Assembly: GCF_918741285.1 (NCBI RefSeq)
Contig: NZ_CAKKNC010000015.1
Coordinates: 1 to 64,000 of the forward strand
DNA: 64,000 bases
Direction of reading: 5' to 3'
Source of the DNA: Sphingobium sp. CECT 9361
Lineage (GTDB): Bacteria; Pseudomonadota; Alphaproteobacteria; Sphingomonadales; Sphingomonadaceae
Every line of letters starts with the position of its first letter. Position 1 is the stretch's first letter. The position numbers were made by a program, and so were the translations under genes. Below the pieces are notes generated by a model that made no database searches, had not been told where the DNA came from, and saw only the letters and a list, made by a program, of their open reading frames with translations. This document shows, one piece after another, positions 1-9,488 of the stretch.

Positions 1-4
1 CCCA

Positions 5-80
5 GCGACAATCAAACCAACGACTGACCCTTGCCAGCGACAATTACCGTTGGCATCATCACCACGCCGCGACAATCAAT
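5..80. repeat. Three short direct repeats at 32-bp spacing (possible transposon end)
   Basis: The octamer GCGACAAT occurs at 5, 37 and 69, exactly 32 bp apart; the first two copies are also preceded by the bases cca. Related, partly inverted pieces follow near 116-140. Arrays of short, evenly spaced sites ending in CGACA resemble the transposase-binding ends of Tn7/Tn5053-like elements, whose termini read TGTCG inward. If so, the element lies to the left of the window. The spacing is seen directly; the transposon reading is inference. No protein-coding sequence is supported in bases 1-535. Confidence 0.35.
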
Positions 81-535
81 TCTCATCCTGATTGACGCCA
101 GCATCTCACCCAGTTTGTCGCGCTACAATCGACACGGTCTGGCCATATCCTATATCGCACTACCTTGTGCCCGAGGACGAAGAAGGCGCCATTGCAGCCG
201 AATTTCTTCCCCGGCGGTGAGCACTAAGAAAACCGGAGATGTCTGGAGTTGGATGGAATGGCACCGTGACGTCTTCCTTCGCACTGTCTCCGTCGGTGTA
301 TCAAGATCATCGGCGTTGGGATGTGCGTCCCCCCCCCGCGGGCCACCGAGGAATGCCTGCGGATGGCTACGCTACTGATTCGACCTATCATGGCTCGCAT
401 GTTGCGATCCGTCATTGCGCCAGGTTTAATAACGTACGGCTCTGGAATGACCGTCTGAGCGATATGGGGGAGGCGCGTTTGGGAAAGTTGCACTGCCCTT
501 ACTTGACCAATTGCCGTTGGCGCGATCAAGGCCAA

Positions 536-1657
536 TTTAATGTTCAGAATCTGCTGGCAGGGGTCCTTGGCAATCTTGAGTTGCTGGCACTGCGTGTTTC
601 GCAAGGCCGAATGGATGCGATCGCCCGACATCTCGAAACCGCGCAGGATGCCGCGAAACGCGCAGCGGCGCTGACTCAGCGATTGCTTGCCTTCTCGCGC
701 AGGCAGACGCTTGATCCAACGCCGGTCGACGTCAACCGTCTGATCGCTGGCCTTGAAGACCTGCTGCGCCGGACGGTGGGTCGATCGATCGACATCGAAG
801 TGGTGGGGACAGCGGGGCTATGGACAACTTTGGTTGATCGCTACCAGCCGGAAAACGCACTCTTGAATCTGTGCATCAATGCACGCAACGCCATGCCGGA
901 CGGCGGGCGACTGACAATCGAGACGGCCAACAAATGGTTCGACGACCGCATCGGGCATGCGCGCAATATTCCACCGGGCCAGTATGTGGCGCTATGCGTA
1001 AGCGATACAGGGACAGGCATGGCACCTGATACTATTGCACGCGCTTTTGAACCCTTTTTCACGACCAAGCCCTTGGGCGAGGGCACCGGCCTTGGCCTTT
1101 CAATGATTTATGGGTTCGTGCGGCAATCGGGCGGCCAGGTGCGCATCTATTCTGAAGTCGATGCGGGCACGACGATCTGCCTCTATCTTCCTCGTCTCTC
1201 CGGGGTCGCCGCCGAGACGGAGCAGGCGACGGAACCTTCCTACATGAAGCCCGACGGCCATGGGGAAACGGTGCTTGTCATCGACGATGAGGCCTCTGTC
1301 CGGGCACTCATCGTCGATGTCCTTACCGAAGGCGGCTACCATGTGATTGAGGCGGCAGACGGTCCCAGCGGTCTTAAGGTGCTCCAGTCCGACCTGCAGA
1401 TCGACCTCCTGATCACCGATGTGGGGTTGCCAGGCGGCATGAACGGTCGCCAGGTTGCGGACGCAGGCCGGGTGCATCGGCCCAAACTCAAGATATTGTT
1501 CATCACCGGTTACGCTGAAAATGCTGCAGTCGGCAACGAGCTGCTGGGCCAGGACATGTACGTGATCACCAAACCATTTGGGCTGGATGTCTTGACGAAA
1601 AAGGTGCGTGACCTGATCGACGAGGGCGCCGTGCCCGAAGGGAGCGGCTTGGCGTAG
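536..1657 (+). pseudogene. Hybrid sensor histidine kinase remnant (H-box lost) with receiver domain
   Basis: From base 536 the reading frame matches the second half of a hybrid histidine kinase: the end of the dimerisation helices, then an ATPase domain with an N-box (INARNAMP), G1 (DTGTGM) and G2 (GEGTGLGLSM). A receiver domain follows with acidic DDE, the phospho-acceptor Asp in LLITDVGLPG, and Lys in ITKPF. The family normally reads AHDFNNLL at the phospho-accepting histidine. Here the matching place reads QFNVQNLL, with two extra residues and no His or Asp. Upstream sequence to base 1 shows no PAS or sensor domain, although the frame stays open from 239. I infer a 5'-truncated, decayed kinase. 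The receiver could still be expressed. The paralogue at 45996-48005 keeps the intact motif. Confidence 0.65.
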
Positions 1658-1690
1658 CGCGCATCGCCACAATCGCCTGCGTGCCTGATC

Positions 1691-2557
1691 TTAGCCTTCG
1701 CTGGCGCTCAGCCTTATCAAGGTCTGCGTAATATGGCCGCGCCACTGGGGATCGCGGGTGACCTCCAGCATTGCGCTGAGGCTCGTGCGTGCTTCCTCAA
1801 TACGGCCCATAATCAGTTGCAGTCGCGCTAGATGCCACCAGCCCTGCCCGTGATCGGGAGCGACAATGGTCATTCGCTGGAACAGTGTGCAGGCGCGGTC
1901 GATATCCTTCTCCTGCTCGGCGCGGATTGCCTGGTTGCGCAGGAGGCGCACGAGGGTCATTCTATTGGACATGGGCTCCGCCTTGTTCTGCGCGGCCCAT
2001 TCGCCCGGTCCCGTCGCCCGTTCAAACAAGGCCGTAAGCCGTGCGGGTGACACCGGCGCACCGCCATGAAAAGGGTCTATAAACGCCCGAGACGCCGCAG
2101 GGCCGATGGCCACCAGGACATGGCTTGGCGTATTGAGAGCATCGGCTTTCCAGCCAAGCCGTCGCGCAGCCGCGACGTAGAGGATCGCCAGACTGACCGG
2201 AAGACCGCGCTTGCGATCGAGCACACGGATCATGTCCGCATTGAGCGGCGCATCATAGCTCTCGCTGTCGCCTGCAAAGCCAAGCTTGCTCCCTATAACC
2301 GCACCCAGAACAGCGCCTTGCCCGGAGCCGGTGGCGGAAACCGCGTCACCTTGTGCCCGGCGCGCAATATCCAGGATCTGGGTTATGGATCGAAGCTGAT
2401 CGAAATAAGGGGCAAGATCCACGCCTTCATGGTCCAGTGCACTGAGCGCAAGAGCAGCGCTGTCGAGTTCGATATCCCCGTCTTCGAGAAGCCCAAGATA
2501 GAGGATGGAGGCATTGGTGGTCACAGTCCGCACACTCAGGCTCCTGCCATGCCGCAA
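1691..2557 (-). CDS. SirB1-family transglutaminase-like protein with TPR tail
   Basis: The 288-residue protein has the SirB1 / transglutaminase-like N-terminal fold: RKRGLPVSLAILYV near residue 115, then the NTPSHVLVAI and FIDPFHGG motifs. The C-terminal 90 residues look like TPR helices (ACTLFQRMTIVAPDHGQGWW). This layout is typical of the SirB1/YchA family, which is widespread and has no well-defined biochemical role; the protein is expected to be cytoplasmic. The start may lie a few codons further in, because the first nine residues look non-conserved. It is a single gene, convergent with the kinase remnant, with a diverged repeat immediately upstream. Confidence 0.8.
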   Translation of the reverse strand: MRHGRSLSVRTVTTNASILYLGLLEDGDIELDSAALALSALDHEGVDLAPYFDQLRSITQILDIARRAQGDAVSATGSGQGAVLGAVIGSKLGFAGDSESYDAPLNADMIRVLDRKRGLPVSLAILYVAAARRLGWKADALNTPSHVLVAIGPAASRAFIDPFHGGAPVSPARLTALFERATGPGEWAAQNKAEPMSNRMTLVRLLRNQAIRAEQEKDIDRACTLFQRMTIVAPDHGQGWWHLARLQLIMGRIEEARTSLSAMLEVTRDPQWRGHITQTLIRLSASEG

Positions 2558-2673
2558 GTGCGACGAAACCGGGATGGGTGCCCTTCGTCATCGTCGAAGC
2601 CGATGCAGCGCGGGACGCTACGCGTGATAGAGGACGTCATTGCCCTTCGAGAGGGTTGGCGCGATTGAGACAC

Positions 2674-3110
2674 ATGGCGCGAAACGCTGACCCGAAAGCC
2701 CATGGCGACGTTCGTGCCCACCATTCCGAATATGCGGTAGAGCAGCGGCACGTTGGCAGGCTTGATCGAAACGGTGAAGCGCGACGCGTCACAGCTGGCC
2801 GTAGCGCCATCCTCAAAGGCTGCGATGCGGGGGGCCAGAGCGGTGCTGAACCGGTTGCACTCGTCAGAGCTGGTGACCAGTGCGCACGCCATGGGCCGTT
2901 GCAGGCCGGTTGGCCACAATAGGCTATACCAATTGGAAATGCGGCGCGAAATCGGTTTGCTGGTCTTGCGATAATTTGGCAAATCTGTCTCCGCTCCAGG
3001 AACGATATGGTGTAATCGGGCCCGAGATTCCAGATCAGAGGTTTACCCGCAGCGCCGCTGCATGATCTGCGCTTTTGCTATCTTTTGCGTGGGCAATGGC
3101 AGGAGCGCCG
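2674..3110. repeat. Diverged intergenic repeat, copy 1
   Basis: This stretch aligns along its length with 27014-27460. Shared blocks include GCGACGCGTCACAGCTG-like and GCGCGAAATCGGTTTGC segments, the run cgataatttgGcaaatctgt, and a block beginning gatatggtgt. On the minus strand both copies hold an open frame of about 100 residues with recognisable similarity (ISRR, ACAL, RIAAF, FTVSI, FGMV) and an in-frame 3-base gap. The plus strand is also partly open in both copies. Comparing the two copies by codon position, I could not find a frame whose third positions carry most of the changes, so coding is uncertain. It fills most of the space between the SirB1-like gene and the protease gene. Confidence 0.6.
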
Positions 3111-3232
3111 GCGCGGCGCTGAAGATTGCCGCTATTTTCCCGGCAATTGCGATCTTCCCAATCCGTCTTCTCTTCGGCGCGTTCAGAAGATCTGATTGGG
3201 TCGAGCTTGGACCATCAAGGGCTGTTAGGACG

Positions 3233-3865
3233 TCAGATGGGTGTCAGGGTCAGCGTCCGGCCATCGACGCGCCAGCTTGAGAGCTGCGAGAGAAAATTCA
3301 TGCCTATAATGTCTATGGACCCGAGCGCGGGTGAAATTACGACCTTGAGGTTGCGCGCATCGATGGGACCAATAGCCAGCCGATCGACCGATCCGGTCTG
3401 TGCACGCACAGTGCCGTTTGCCGTCCGGAGCAGGACGGGCACGAGACCGACACCTGCCTCTACGCCGGCCAGACGCGCTGTATCCGGTGACAACGCCGTG
3501 ATCGTCGCACCGCTGTCGATCAACATCTGCCGATCAACCCCGTTAATATCTACGCGCGCCCAGAAATGTCCGTCGGACCGCATCGCAATGCGGACAGCGT
3601 CGCCGACGATCCGCTGGTCGTCGAGGCCCAGTCGCTGGGTCAGGCGGACAAGCGTAGGATCATAAGGCGCCTGCCGTAGCAGCAGGAGGAGGCCGAAGGC
3701 GAGCACAGCTACCGAAAAGAGTGCGCGAAGAAGCCAACCGACGAAGGGGATGCGAAATAGCAGGAGCAGCACCAGTGCAACCCCCAAAGCGTAGCCACCA
3801 AGTTGCAGCCATTCAGGAGTGATGCTGATATCGCTAGGGACTCTTAGCCGCGGTGACAGACTCAT
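3233..3865 (-). CDS. Retropepsin-like aspartic protease, membrane-anchored (TIGR02281-like)
   Basis: The 210-residue protein starts with two adjacent hydrophobic segments (about residues 20-65), then a periplasmic retropepsin-like domain with the catalytic motif DSGATITALS near residue 115 and the second conserved block IDIIGMNFLS near the C-terminus. Single-domain retropepsin-like proteases of this clan are common in alphaproteobacteria and are thought to act as dimers in the envelope; the substrate is unknown. The start was chosen because its ATG overlaps the stop of the sugar dehydrogenase gene (ATGA at 3862-3865), giving translational coupling. It is the third gene of a minus-strand operon. 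Confidence 0.8.
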   Translation of the reverse strand: MSLSPRLRVPSDISITPEWLQLGGYALGVALVLLLLFRIPFVGWLLRALFSVAVLAFGLLLLLRQAPYDPTLVRLTQRLGLDDQRIVGDAVRIAMRSDGHFWARVDINGVDRQMLIDSGATITALSPDTARLAGVEAGVGLVPVLLRTANGTVRAQTGSVDRLAIGPIDARNLKVVISPALGSIDIIGMNFLSQLSSWRVDGRTLTLTPI

Positions 3866-5190
3866 TGGCGCGGCAGGGTCGGCCGTGGACGGGAGGGGGT
3901 GATCTGCCAAATGGTGTTCGACAGATCGTCGGCAACCAGCAGCGCGCCATGCAACGGGTCGAATGCGACTCCGACCGGACGCCCGCGCGCATGCCCATCC
4001 TTCAGAAAGCCAGTCAGGAAATCGACCGGCTTTCCCGAGGGCCGTCCATTGACGAACGGGATCCACACAACCTTGTATCCCGAGAGATCCTGACGGTTCC
4101 AGCTGCCATGCTCGCCCACAAAGGCGCCCTGCGCAAAACCGGGGCCGAGCCCGCCGCCGGTCGTGAAGCTAAGGCCCAGCGACGCAACATGCGAGCCTAA
4201 TGCATAGTCGGGCGCGATGGCTTTGCGGACCATGGCCGGATCCTGGGGATGGACGCGCGGATCGGCATTGCCCCCCCAATAGCTATAGGGCCAACCATAA
4301 AATGCGCCCTGCCGCACCGACGTCAGATAGTCGGGCACCAGCTGCGGACCAAGCTCGTCACGTTCATTGGCGACCGTCCAGAGCTGTCCCGTCTGCGGAT
4401 TGAAAGCAAGTGCGGTGGGATTGCGGATGCCCGTCGCATAGGTGCGTCGCGCCCCGGTAAGACGGTCGACTGCCCAGATTCGTGCGCGCTCTTCCTCAAC
4501 GGCGAGGCCACGCTCGCCGATGTTGCTGTTCGAACCGATACCTACATAAAGGGTGCGACCATCGGGACTGGCCGCCATCGCTTTGGTCCAGTGGTGATTG
4601 ATCTGCGAAGGAAGCGCGATCACCTCTTGTCCCGTGGTGGTCATCCGGGTCATGCCGTCTTGATAGGGAAAGCGCATAACTGCATCTTGATTGGCGACGT
4701 ACAAATTGCCGTCGACAAGCGCGAGGCCATAAGGTGCGTTGAGACCCGTCACGAACGCGGTCTTCATTTCCGCCCGCCCATCTCCATCGGCGTCTCGCAG
4801 AAGCGTGACGCGGTTGCCGCCCTTTATCGAGGTCTTGCCCAAGCTCTTGATATAGCCAGCGATCACATCCTTGGGCCGCAGCAGCGGTGCCGATCCGCCT
4901 GAACCTTCGGCGACGAGAATATCGCCATTGGGAAGGACCAGCATTTGCCGGGGCACCTTGAGACCGGTCGCAAGCGCGGTGACCCGAAAGCCCGACGGGG
5001 CGGTTGGGACATCGCCATTCCACCCTTCTGGTGTCGCTATGTTCATCGGCGGCACCAGCGTCTCGCGCTGGCCGGGGAGATCTGGGCGCGCGCCTGTCTG
5101 GTCAAGGCCGGGGGCACTGCTGCCGCACGAGGACAGGGCCAGCAGCGCGACAGTCAGCGGGAGAGAAAAGCGTAAGGGTACAGCGCTCAT
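3862..5190 (-). CDS. PQQ-type sorbosone/glucose dehydrogenase-like lipoprotein
   Basis: This 442-residue protein belongs to the soluble PQQ glucose/sorbosone dehydrogenase family, a six-bladed propeller that oxidises sugars in the periplasm. It has a lipoprotein signal (MSAVPLRFSLPLTVALLALS followed by the lipobox cysteine in LSSC). Family segments include GFRVTALATGLKVPRQM, the central YATGIRNPTALAF, and VGEHGSWNR plus a late GRPVGVAFDPL block. The start at 5190 is preferred over more upstream codons because it begins the signal peptide and overlaps the previous gene's stop (ATGA at 5187-5190). Whether PQQ is bound is inferred from the family. It lies between the DUF2231 protein and the protease in one operon. 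Confidence 0.85.
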   Translation of the reverse strand: MSAVPLRFSLPLTVALLALSSCGSSAPGLDQTGARPDLPGQRETLVPPMNIATPEGWNGDVPTAPSGFRVTALATGLKVPRQMLVLPNGDILVAEGSGGSAPLLRPKDVIAGYIKSLGKTSIKGGNRVTLLRDADGDGRAEMKTAFVTGLNAPYGLALVDGNLYVANQDAVMRFPYQDGMTRMTTTGQEVIALPSQINHHWTKAMAASPDGRTLYVGIGSNSNIGERGLAVEEERARIWAVDRLTGARRTYATGIRNPTALAFNPQTGQLWTVANERDELGPQLVPDYLTSVRQGAFYGWPYSYWGGNADPRVHPQDPAMVRKAIAPDYALGSHVASLGLSFTTGGGLGPGFAQGAFVGEHGSWNRQDLSGYKVVWIPFVNGRPSGKPVDFLTGFLKDGHARGRPVGVAFDPLHGALLVADDLSNTIWQITPSRPRPTLPRQ

Positions 5191-5621
5191 GATCGTGCAA
5201 TCTCTCTGATAGGCCCATGTGCGATCCACCCGGCAACGAGCGCGAGGCATGCACTGACGAGCGAGAGTGTGAATCCAGGCATACCGACCGAACTCCAGGC
5301 GTCACGGCTATGCTGGAAGGCGTTGGCAAGGCCCGCCAGCCACATGCCTGCCAGCACGACAGCGTATATACGTGCCCGGCGTCCGATAGGGGTATGGCGG
5401 CGCATTATGGCAAGGATCAGCGCCCACAGGAGAGTGAACCCGCCGAAGACCAGTGCGCCAACAAGGTGCCATGATGCGAAGTTCGACCACTGCATCTCGA
5501 CGGTCTTCAGATAGGCGATGTCGCCGAGCAGTGCTGCGACGAATAGCGCTACTGGAAAGGCAAGGAGGAGGCCGTGCAGCGGATGCAGGAAGGGCCGGGG
5601 CACCGGGGGAGGGTTGGACAC
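5187..5621 (-). CDS. DUF2231-like four-helix membrane protein
   Basis: The 144-residue protein has four predicted membrane helices (LLLAFPVALFVAALL, LVGALVFGGFTLLWALILA, IYAVVLAGMWLAGLANAF, LSLVSACLALVAGWIA) and a proline-rich N-terminus ending in FLHPLHGLL. The HPLHG motif is characteristic of DUF2231, whose function is unknown. GTG is the likely start. It is the first gene of a three-gene minus-strand operon and overlaps the sugar dehydrogenase start by four bases. Pairing of DUF2231 proteins with sorbosone dehydrogenases recurs in alphaproteobacteria, which suggests a membrane partner for the periplasmic enzyme; this is inference. Confidence 0.75.
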   Translation of the reverse strand: MSNPPPVPRPFLHPLHGLLLAFPVALFVAALLGDIAYLKTVEMQWSNFASWHLVGALVFGGFTLLWALILAIMRRHTPIGRRARIYAVVLAGMWLAGLANAFQHSRDAWSSVGMPGFTLSLVSACLALVAGWIAHGPIREIARS

Positions 5622-6402
5622 AGACGCTTCCTATAACGCGGGGGAACCGGTTTGAGGTCATAATGTCCCAAAGGGGCTTTGGTTGCCTTCACATCGGCAC
5701 GCACAATAGCCAGTTCGACTCCTGATACCTGATTGACCAGTCCGTTTCGGCAGGGCGTAACGCGCCCGCAGGCCCGGTTTGACTCGCGATTGCTGGTGAT
5801 TGACCTCAAGCACATCATCGGCGCGATCGATCCGGGCGCACGCGCGGCGTATGCCGTGCAGCAAGGGCAAGGTGGAAGGAGCAGGAAGCCGCTCGCGTAA
5901 GACCATGCCCCGTTCGCGCGATTGCACGGGCCTTTTCGCGTTCCACGCCCATATCAACGTGTACAGGGGGCGGTCGAGCTCGTGGCTCAGTCGAGCGCGT
6001 GGTTCAAATGTCGCGTGTCAGACAGGAGGGCAAGGTGATCGGAAGGAGAGGCCTGTCCCCCGCGCCTTCCCGCCATTGCCTTGGTGCTGAACAGGTCGGA
6101 CTCGGGTGCGAATGCCCGATCATCGCGAAGCCTGTGCCGATCGGAAGGTCCGAAAAGATAGTTGGCTAGATCGAGCGCCATGCGCTCGGCCAAGCACGCC
6201 ACGTTCATCACCGTTCCTGCAGGACGAGGCGTGCCTCACTGGCAATGACGCCGGTACCGGGCAGCCCCTTGCGCCCAAATCACAGTCCCGCTTTTCTCGA
6301 TCGGCGCCTAACAGGATTTTAAAGCATTCGGACTACCGCTTTGGCACAAAGAGGGGTGAATCGTCATGCCGCTCCTCATACCCATTCTCCAGGGACCGGT
6401 CG
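5622..6402. other. Gene-poor intergenic stretch
   Basis: I find no gene I can support between the DUF2231 gene and the secretion operon. Short open frames exist on both strands, but none has recognisable domains or a convincing ribosome binding site. The stretch must hold the divergent promoters of both operons. An AGGGA at 6391-6395 serves the downstream TTG start. Confidence 0.4.
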
Positions 6403-8154
6403 TTGATCCATTCTAAGAGCAATCCTTTACGTGCGGTGTGGAACGCAAGCTATCGCCCGGCGCGGCTGGTCGGGCTGATCATATTGGCCAGCTGCGTCCT
6501 CAACATCCTGCTGCTGGGTGGATCGCTCTACATGATGCTGGTCTATGACAGCGTCCTTCCAAGTCGGTCCGTTTCGACCCTCATTGGTCTACTGGCGCTT
6601 ATCTTGGTCGTTTACGCCTTTCAGGGCTTTTTCGATCAGATGCGCGCCGGCATGCTAGCCGACGTTGCTGGTGCGGTCGATCGCGTCCTCTCCCGCCAGG
6701 TCCAGATTGCCATTTCCGACATGACTCTGCGTGGCCAAAAACCCCCCGGCGACGGGCTGGGACCGATGCGTGACCTGGAACAGGTTCGTGGGTTCATCGC
6801 TACTGGCGTCGCGACCATGATCGACCTTCCCTGGATGTTCCTGTTTCTGGCCACTTTGTTCCTGCTGCATGTCTGGCTAGGCGCGGTGACGCTTGCTGGC
6901 GCGGCCCTATTACTTGGGCTGACTGCTTTCACCAACGCCACCACGCGCGTCGGCTCGCAACGCGTGGCGCAGGCAGCGGCACATCGCAATGACATGGCCA
7001 GCGCCAATCTGCGGCACGTCGATCTGTTCACAGCATTAGGCATGCGCGACCGGATGCAGGATCGATGGGAACAGGTGAACGACTATTATGGCGATGTTCA
7101 GGGCCGGTTGAGCCGCATCGTCACCAGCTTGGGCGGCCTTAGCAAGATTCTGCGTATCGCGCTTCAGTCGATCATTCTTACCGTTGGCGCGCTGCTGGTC
7201 GTCGACGGCAAGGCAACCGGGGGCATCATCTTTGCAGCCTCTATTTTGTCGGGGCGCGCACTCGCGCCGGTGGATCAGATCATTGCCAACTGGCGTAGTT
7301 TTGCGAGCGCGCGCGACGGCCTGAAACGCCTCGATCAGCTTTTGCAATATTGTGGACCTGGCCGGGCCGTCGTGACGCAGTTGCCCGCGCCGTGCCGGGA
7401 TCTGCGCGTCGAGAGCCTGTTTGCCGGTCCGCCTGCCCAGCAGACGGTGGTGCTCAGCGGCATCGATTTTACCCTTCACGCGGGGGACGCCTGTGGCGTG
7501 ATCGGACCCAGTGGCGCTGGCAAGACGTCGCTGGGACGCGTGGTGATGGGCCTATGGCCGCCGATGCAGGGCTGCGTTCGCCTGGACGGAGCAACGCTCG
7601 ATCAATGGTCGGCGACGACGCGCGGGGCATTTTTCGGCTACCTGCCGCAGTCGGTCGAGCTGCTCGATGGCACGGTTGCTGACAATATCTGTCGCTTTGA
7701 TGGCCTAGGCGACTCCCCTGGAATCCTTGCTGCGGCGCAGACCGCTGGCGTCCACGATCTGATCATGGGCCTTCCACAAGGCTATGACACGATGCTGGCG
7801 GAACAAAGCGGCCTGCTGTCGGCTGGCCAGCGCCAGCGGATCGGTCTGGCGCGCGCGCTTTATGGCGATCCGTTCCTGGTGGTGCTCGACGAGCCGAATT
7901 CAAATCTGGATGCCGAAGGCGAGAAATGCCTGCACAAGGCGATCCTGGCGGTGCGCCAGCGGGGTGGCATTGTTCTGGTCATTTCTCATCAGATGGGCGT
8001 GCTGATGCAGGTTACCCACGTCCTGTGTCTCAATGGAGGGCGGATGGAGGCCTTTGGCCCGGCAGCGGACGTCATGTCACGATTTCTGCCAAAGCCTTCG
8101 CCGGGCCAGGCCACGCCCCCCCCGGCACCGGCAGCACATGCGGAACGAAAGTAG
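6403..8154 (+). CDS. Type I secretion ABC transporter (PrtD/HlyB-type permease-ATPase)
   Basis: The 583-residue protein joins six membrane helices (from about residue 22) to an ATPase domain. It shows Walker A GPSGAGKTS near residue 368, signature LSAGQRQR, Walker B FLVVLDEP and the H-loop histidine in VISHQ. There is no N-terminal C39 peptidase domain, as in PrtD-type exporters that move RTX proteins with an uncleaved C-terminal signal. The TTG start at 6403 is chosen for its upstream AGGGA and for the usual family length; earlier in-frame codons give a non-conserved, non-membrane extension. It heads the HlyD-TolC-RTX deacetylase-pel block, so the likely substrate is the RTX protein encoded at 11284. 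Confidence 0.88.
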   Translation: MIHSKSNPLRAVWNASYRPARLVGLIILASCVLNILLLGGSLYMMLVYDSVLPSRSVSTLIGLLALILVVYAFQGFFDQMRAGMLADVAGAVDRVLSRQVQIAISDMTLRGQKPPGDGLGPMRDLEQVRGFIATGVATMIDLPWMFLFLATLFLLHVWLGAVTLAGAALLLGLTAFTNATTRVGSQRVAQAAAHRNDMASANLRHVDLFTALGMRDRMQDRWEQVNDYYGDVQGRLSRIVTSLGGLSKILRIALQSIILTVGALLVVDGKATGGIIFAASILSGRALAPVDQIIANWRSFASARDGLKRLDQLLQYCGPGRAVVTQLPAPCRDLRVESLFAGPPAQQTVVLSGIDFTLHAGDACGVIGPSGAGKTSLGRVVMGLWPPMQGCVRLDGATLDQWSATTRGAFFGYLPQSVELLDGTVADNICRFDGLGDSPGILAAAQTAGVHDLIMGLPQGYDTMLAEQSGLLSAGQRQRIGLARALYGDPFLVVLDEPNSNLDAEGEKCLHKAILAVRQRGGIVLVISHQMGVLMQVTHVLCLNGGRMEAFGPAADVMSRFLPKPSPGQATPPPAPAAHAERK

Positions 8155-8158
8155 CAGC

Positions 8159-9487
8159 ATGAACAATCTTCCCCATTCGTCTGCGGGCCGGGCGTCCGCT
8201 CCGGAGTCCGACCGCCCTGCCAGACAGCGGCAAAGTGCAACGATACTGGCGCTGTTTGCCCTCCCTTTGTGCTTTGGCGTCGGCGGGTTCCTGATCCCGA
8301 TCGGCGGTGCGGTGATCGCTACAGGGCAGGTCGGTCTACAATCGCGCGTAAAGCGGATCGCTCATCCCGTCGGGGGGATCATCAAGGAAATACTGGTCGA
8401 AAATGGTCAAAGGGTTCGTAAAGGTCAGATCCTGCTCAGGTTCGATGACATCGTGTCTGGTGCCGATGCGACCTACTCAAGCCTCGGTTTGGACCAAATG
8501 ATGGCGCGGCGCGCACGTCTTGAAGCCGAGCAGACTGGAGCCCAGCGCATAAACTTTCCGACCCAACTTGGCCAGAGCGGCATATCGATCCGGCGCGCTT
8601 TGGCGGACGAGGAACAATTGTTCCGTATCAAGCGGAGTGAACAACGCGGTCTCGCCGCTCAGTTGCACGCCAGAATTCAGCAGTATCAACAGCAGATCAG
8701 CGGATATCAGGCGCAAATTCGTGCCGTTCAGGCGCAACGCAAGTTGATCGAGCCGGAACGGCAGGGCGTGAAAGAATTGTGGCGCCAGGATCTTGTCACC
8801 ATCAGTCGCATGAACGAACTGGAACGCACCGCAGTCGATCTGCAAGGCAGTATCGGCGCCCTGCAGGCCAGTATCGCGCAGGCACAGGCGCGCATAACCG
8901 AAACGCGCGAACAAATCATCCAGCTGGACCAGACCAGTCGCGCCGAGGCCGGGACCGAATTGGCGAAGGTCAACGACATGCTGAACCAGCAACAGGTGCG
9001 AAGCATTTCCGCCATCGATGCCAGGCAGCGTAGCGTCGTGCGCGCGCCCTATGACGGTGTGATCGACAAATTGGCGTTCAACACCATCGGGGGCGTTGTA
9101 CGTCCTGCTGAGGTCATGATGGAAATCGTGCCGGACAGCGATCAGATGCTCGTGGAAGGGGCTATCGACCCTGGCGATATCGATCAGGTGCGCGTTGGCC
9201 AGCGTGCCCGCATCCGATTTTCGTCGTTCAACAGCCCGGCAACACCCGAAATCAGGGGCCGCGTCACAGTCGTTGCAGCCGACCGGTCGAGCGACCCGGA
9301 AAACAGGGTCAGCTATTATCCGGTTCGGATTGCCATCGATGAGGGCGACATTGGTAAATATCCCGAACTTGCGCTCAAGCCCGGTATGCCCGCTGAAATT
9401 TTTATCGAGACAGGCCAGCGCTCGATGCTGTCCTACCTGACCAAGCCGTTGCGCGATCAGTTTGCACGCGCGTTCAAGGATAATTGA
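8159..9487 (+). CDS. Type I secretion membrane fusion protein (HlyD/PrtE family)
   Basis: The 442-residue adaptor links the inner-membrane ABC transporter to the outer-membrane TolC channel. A single membrane helix follows a short cytoplasmic N-terminus (about residues 25-50). A lipoyl half (VKRIAHPVGGIIKEILVENG) comes next, then a long coiled coil rich in Gln and Arg (about residues 115-290). The second lipoyl and beta-barrel part follows (VVRAPYDGVIDKLAF and GGVVRPAEVMMEIVPD). The ATG at 8159 is 4 bases after the ABC gene stop. All family landmarks are present. Confidence 0.88.
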   Translation: MNNLPHSSAGRASAPESDRPARQRQSATILALFALPLCFGVGGFLIPIGGAVIATGQVGLQSRVKRIAHPVGGIIKEILVENGQRVRKGQILLRFDDIVSGADATYSSLGLDQMMARRARLEAEQTGAQRINFPTQLGQSGISIRRALADEEQLFRIKRSEQRGLAAQLHARIQQYQQQISGYQAQIRAVQAQRKLIEPERQGVKELWRQDLVTISRMNELERTAVDLQGSIGALQASIAQAQARITETREQIIQLDQTSRAEAGTELAKVNDMLNQQQVRSISAIDARQRSVVRAPYDGVIDKLAFNTIGGVVRPAEVMMEIVPDSDQMLVEGAIDPGDIDQVRVGQRARIRFSSFNSPATPEIRGRVTVVAADRSSDPENRVSYYPVRIAIDEGDIGKYPELALKPGMPAEIFIETGQRSMLSYLTKPLRDQFARAFKDN

Positions 9488-9488
9488 C

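Noticed and set aside
5..80. CRISPR array
   Set aside because: Repeats are only 8 bases, there are three, and the spacers are not unique protospacer-like units with a leader.
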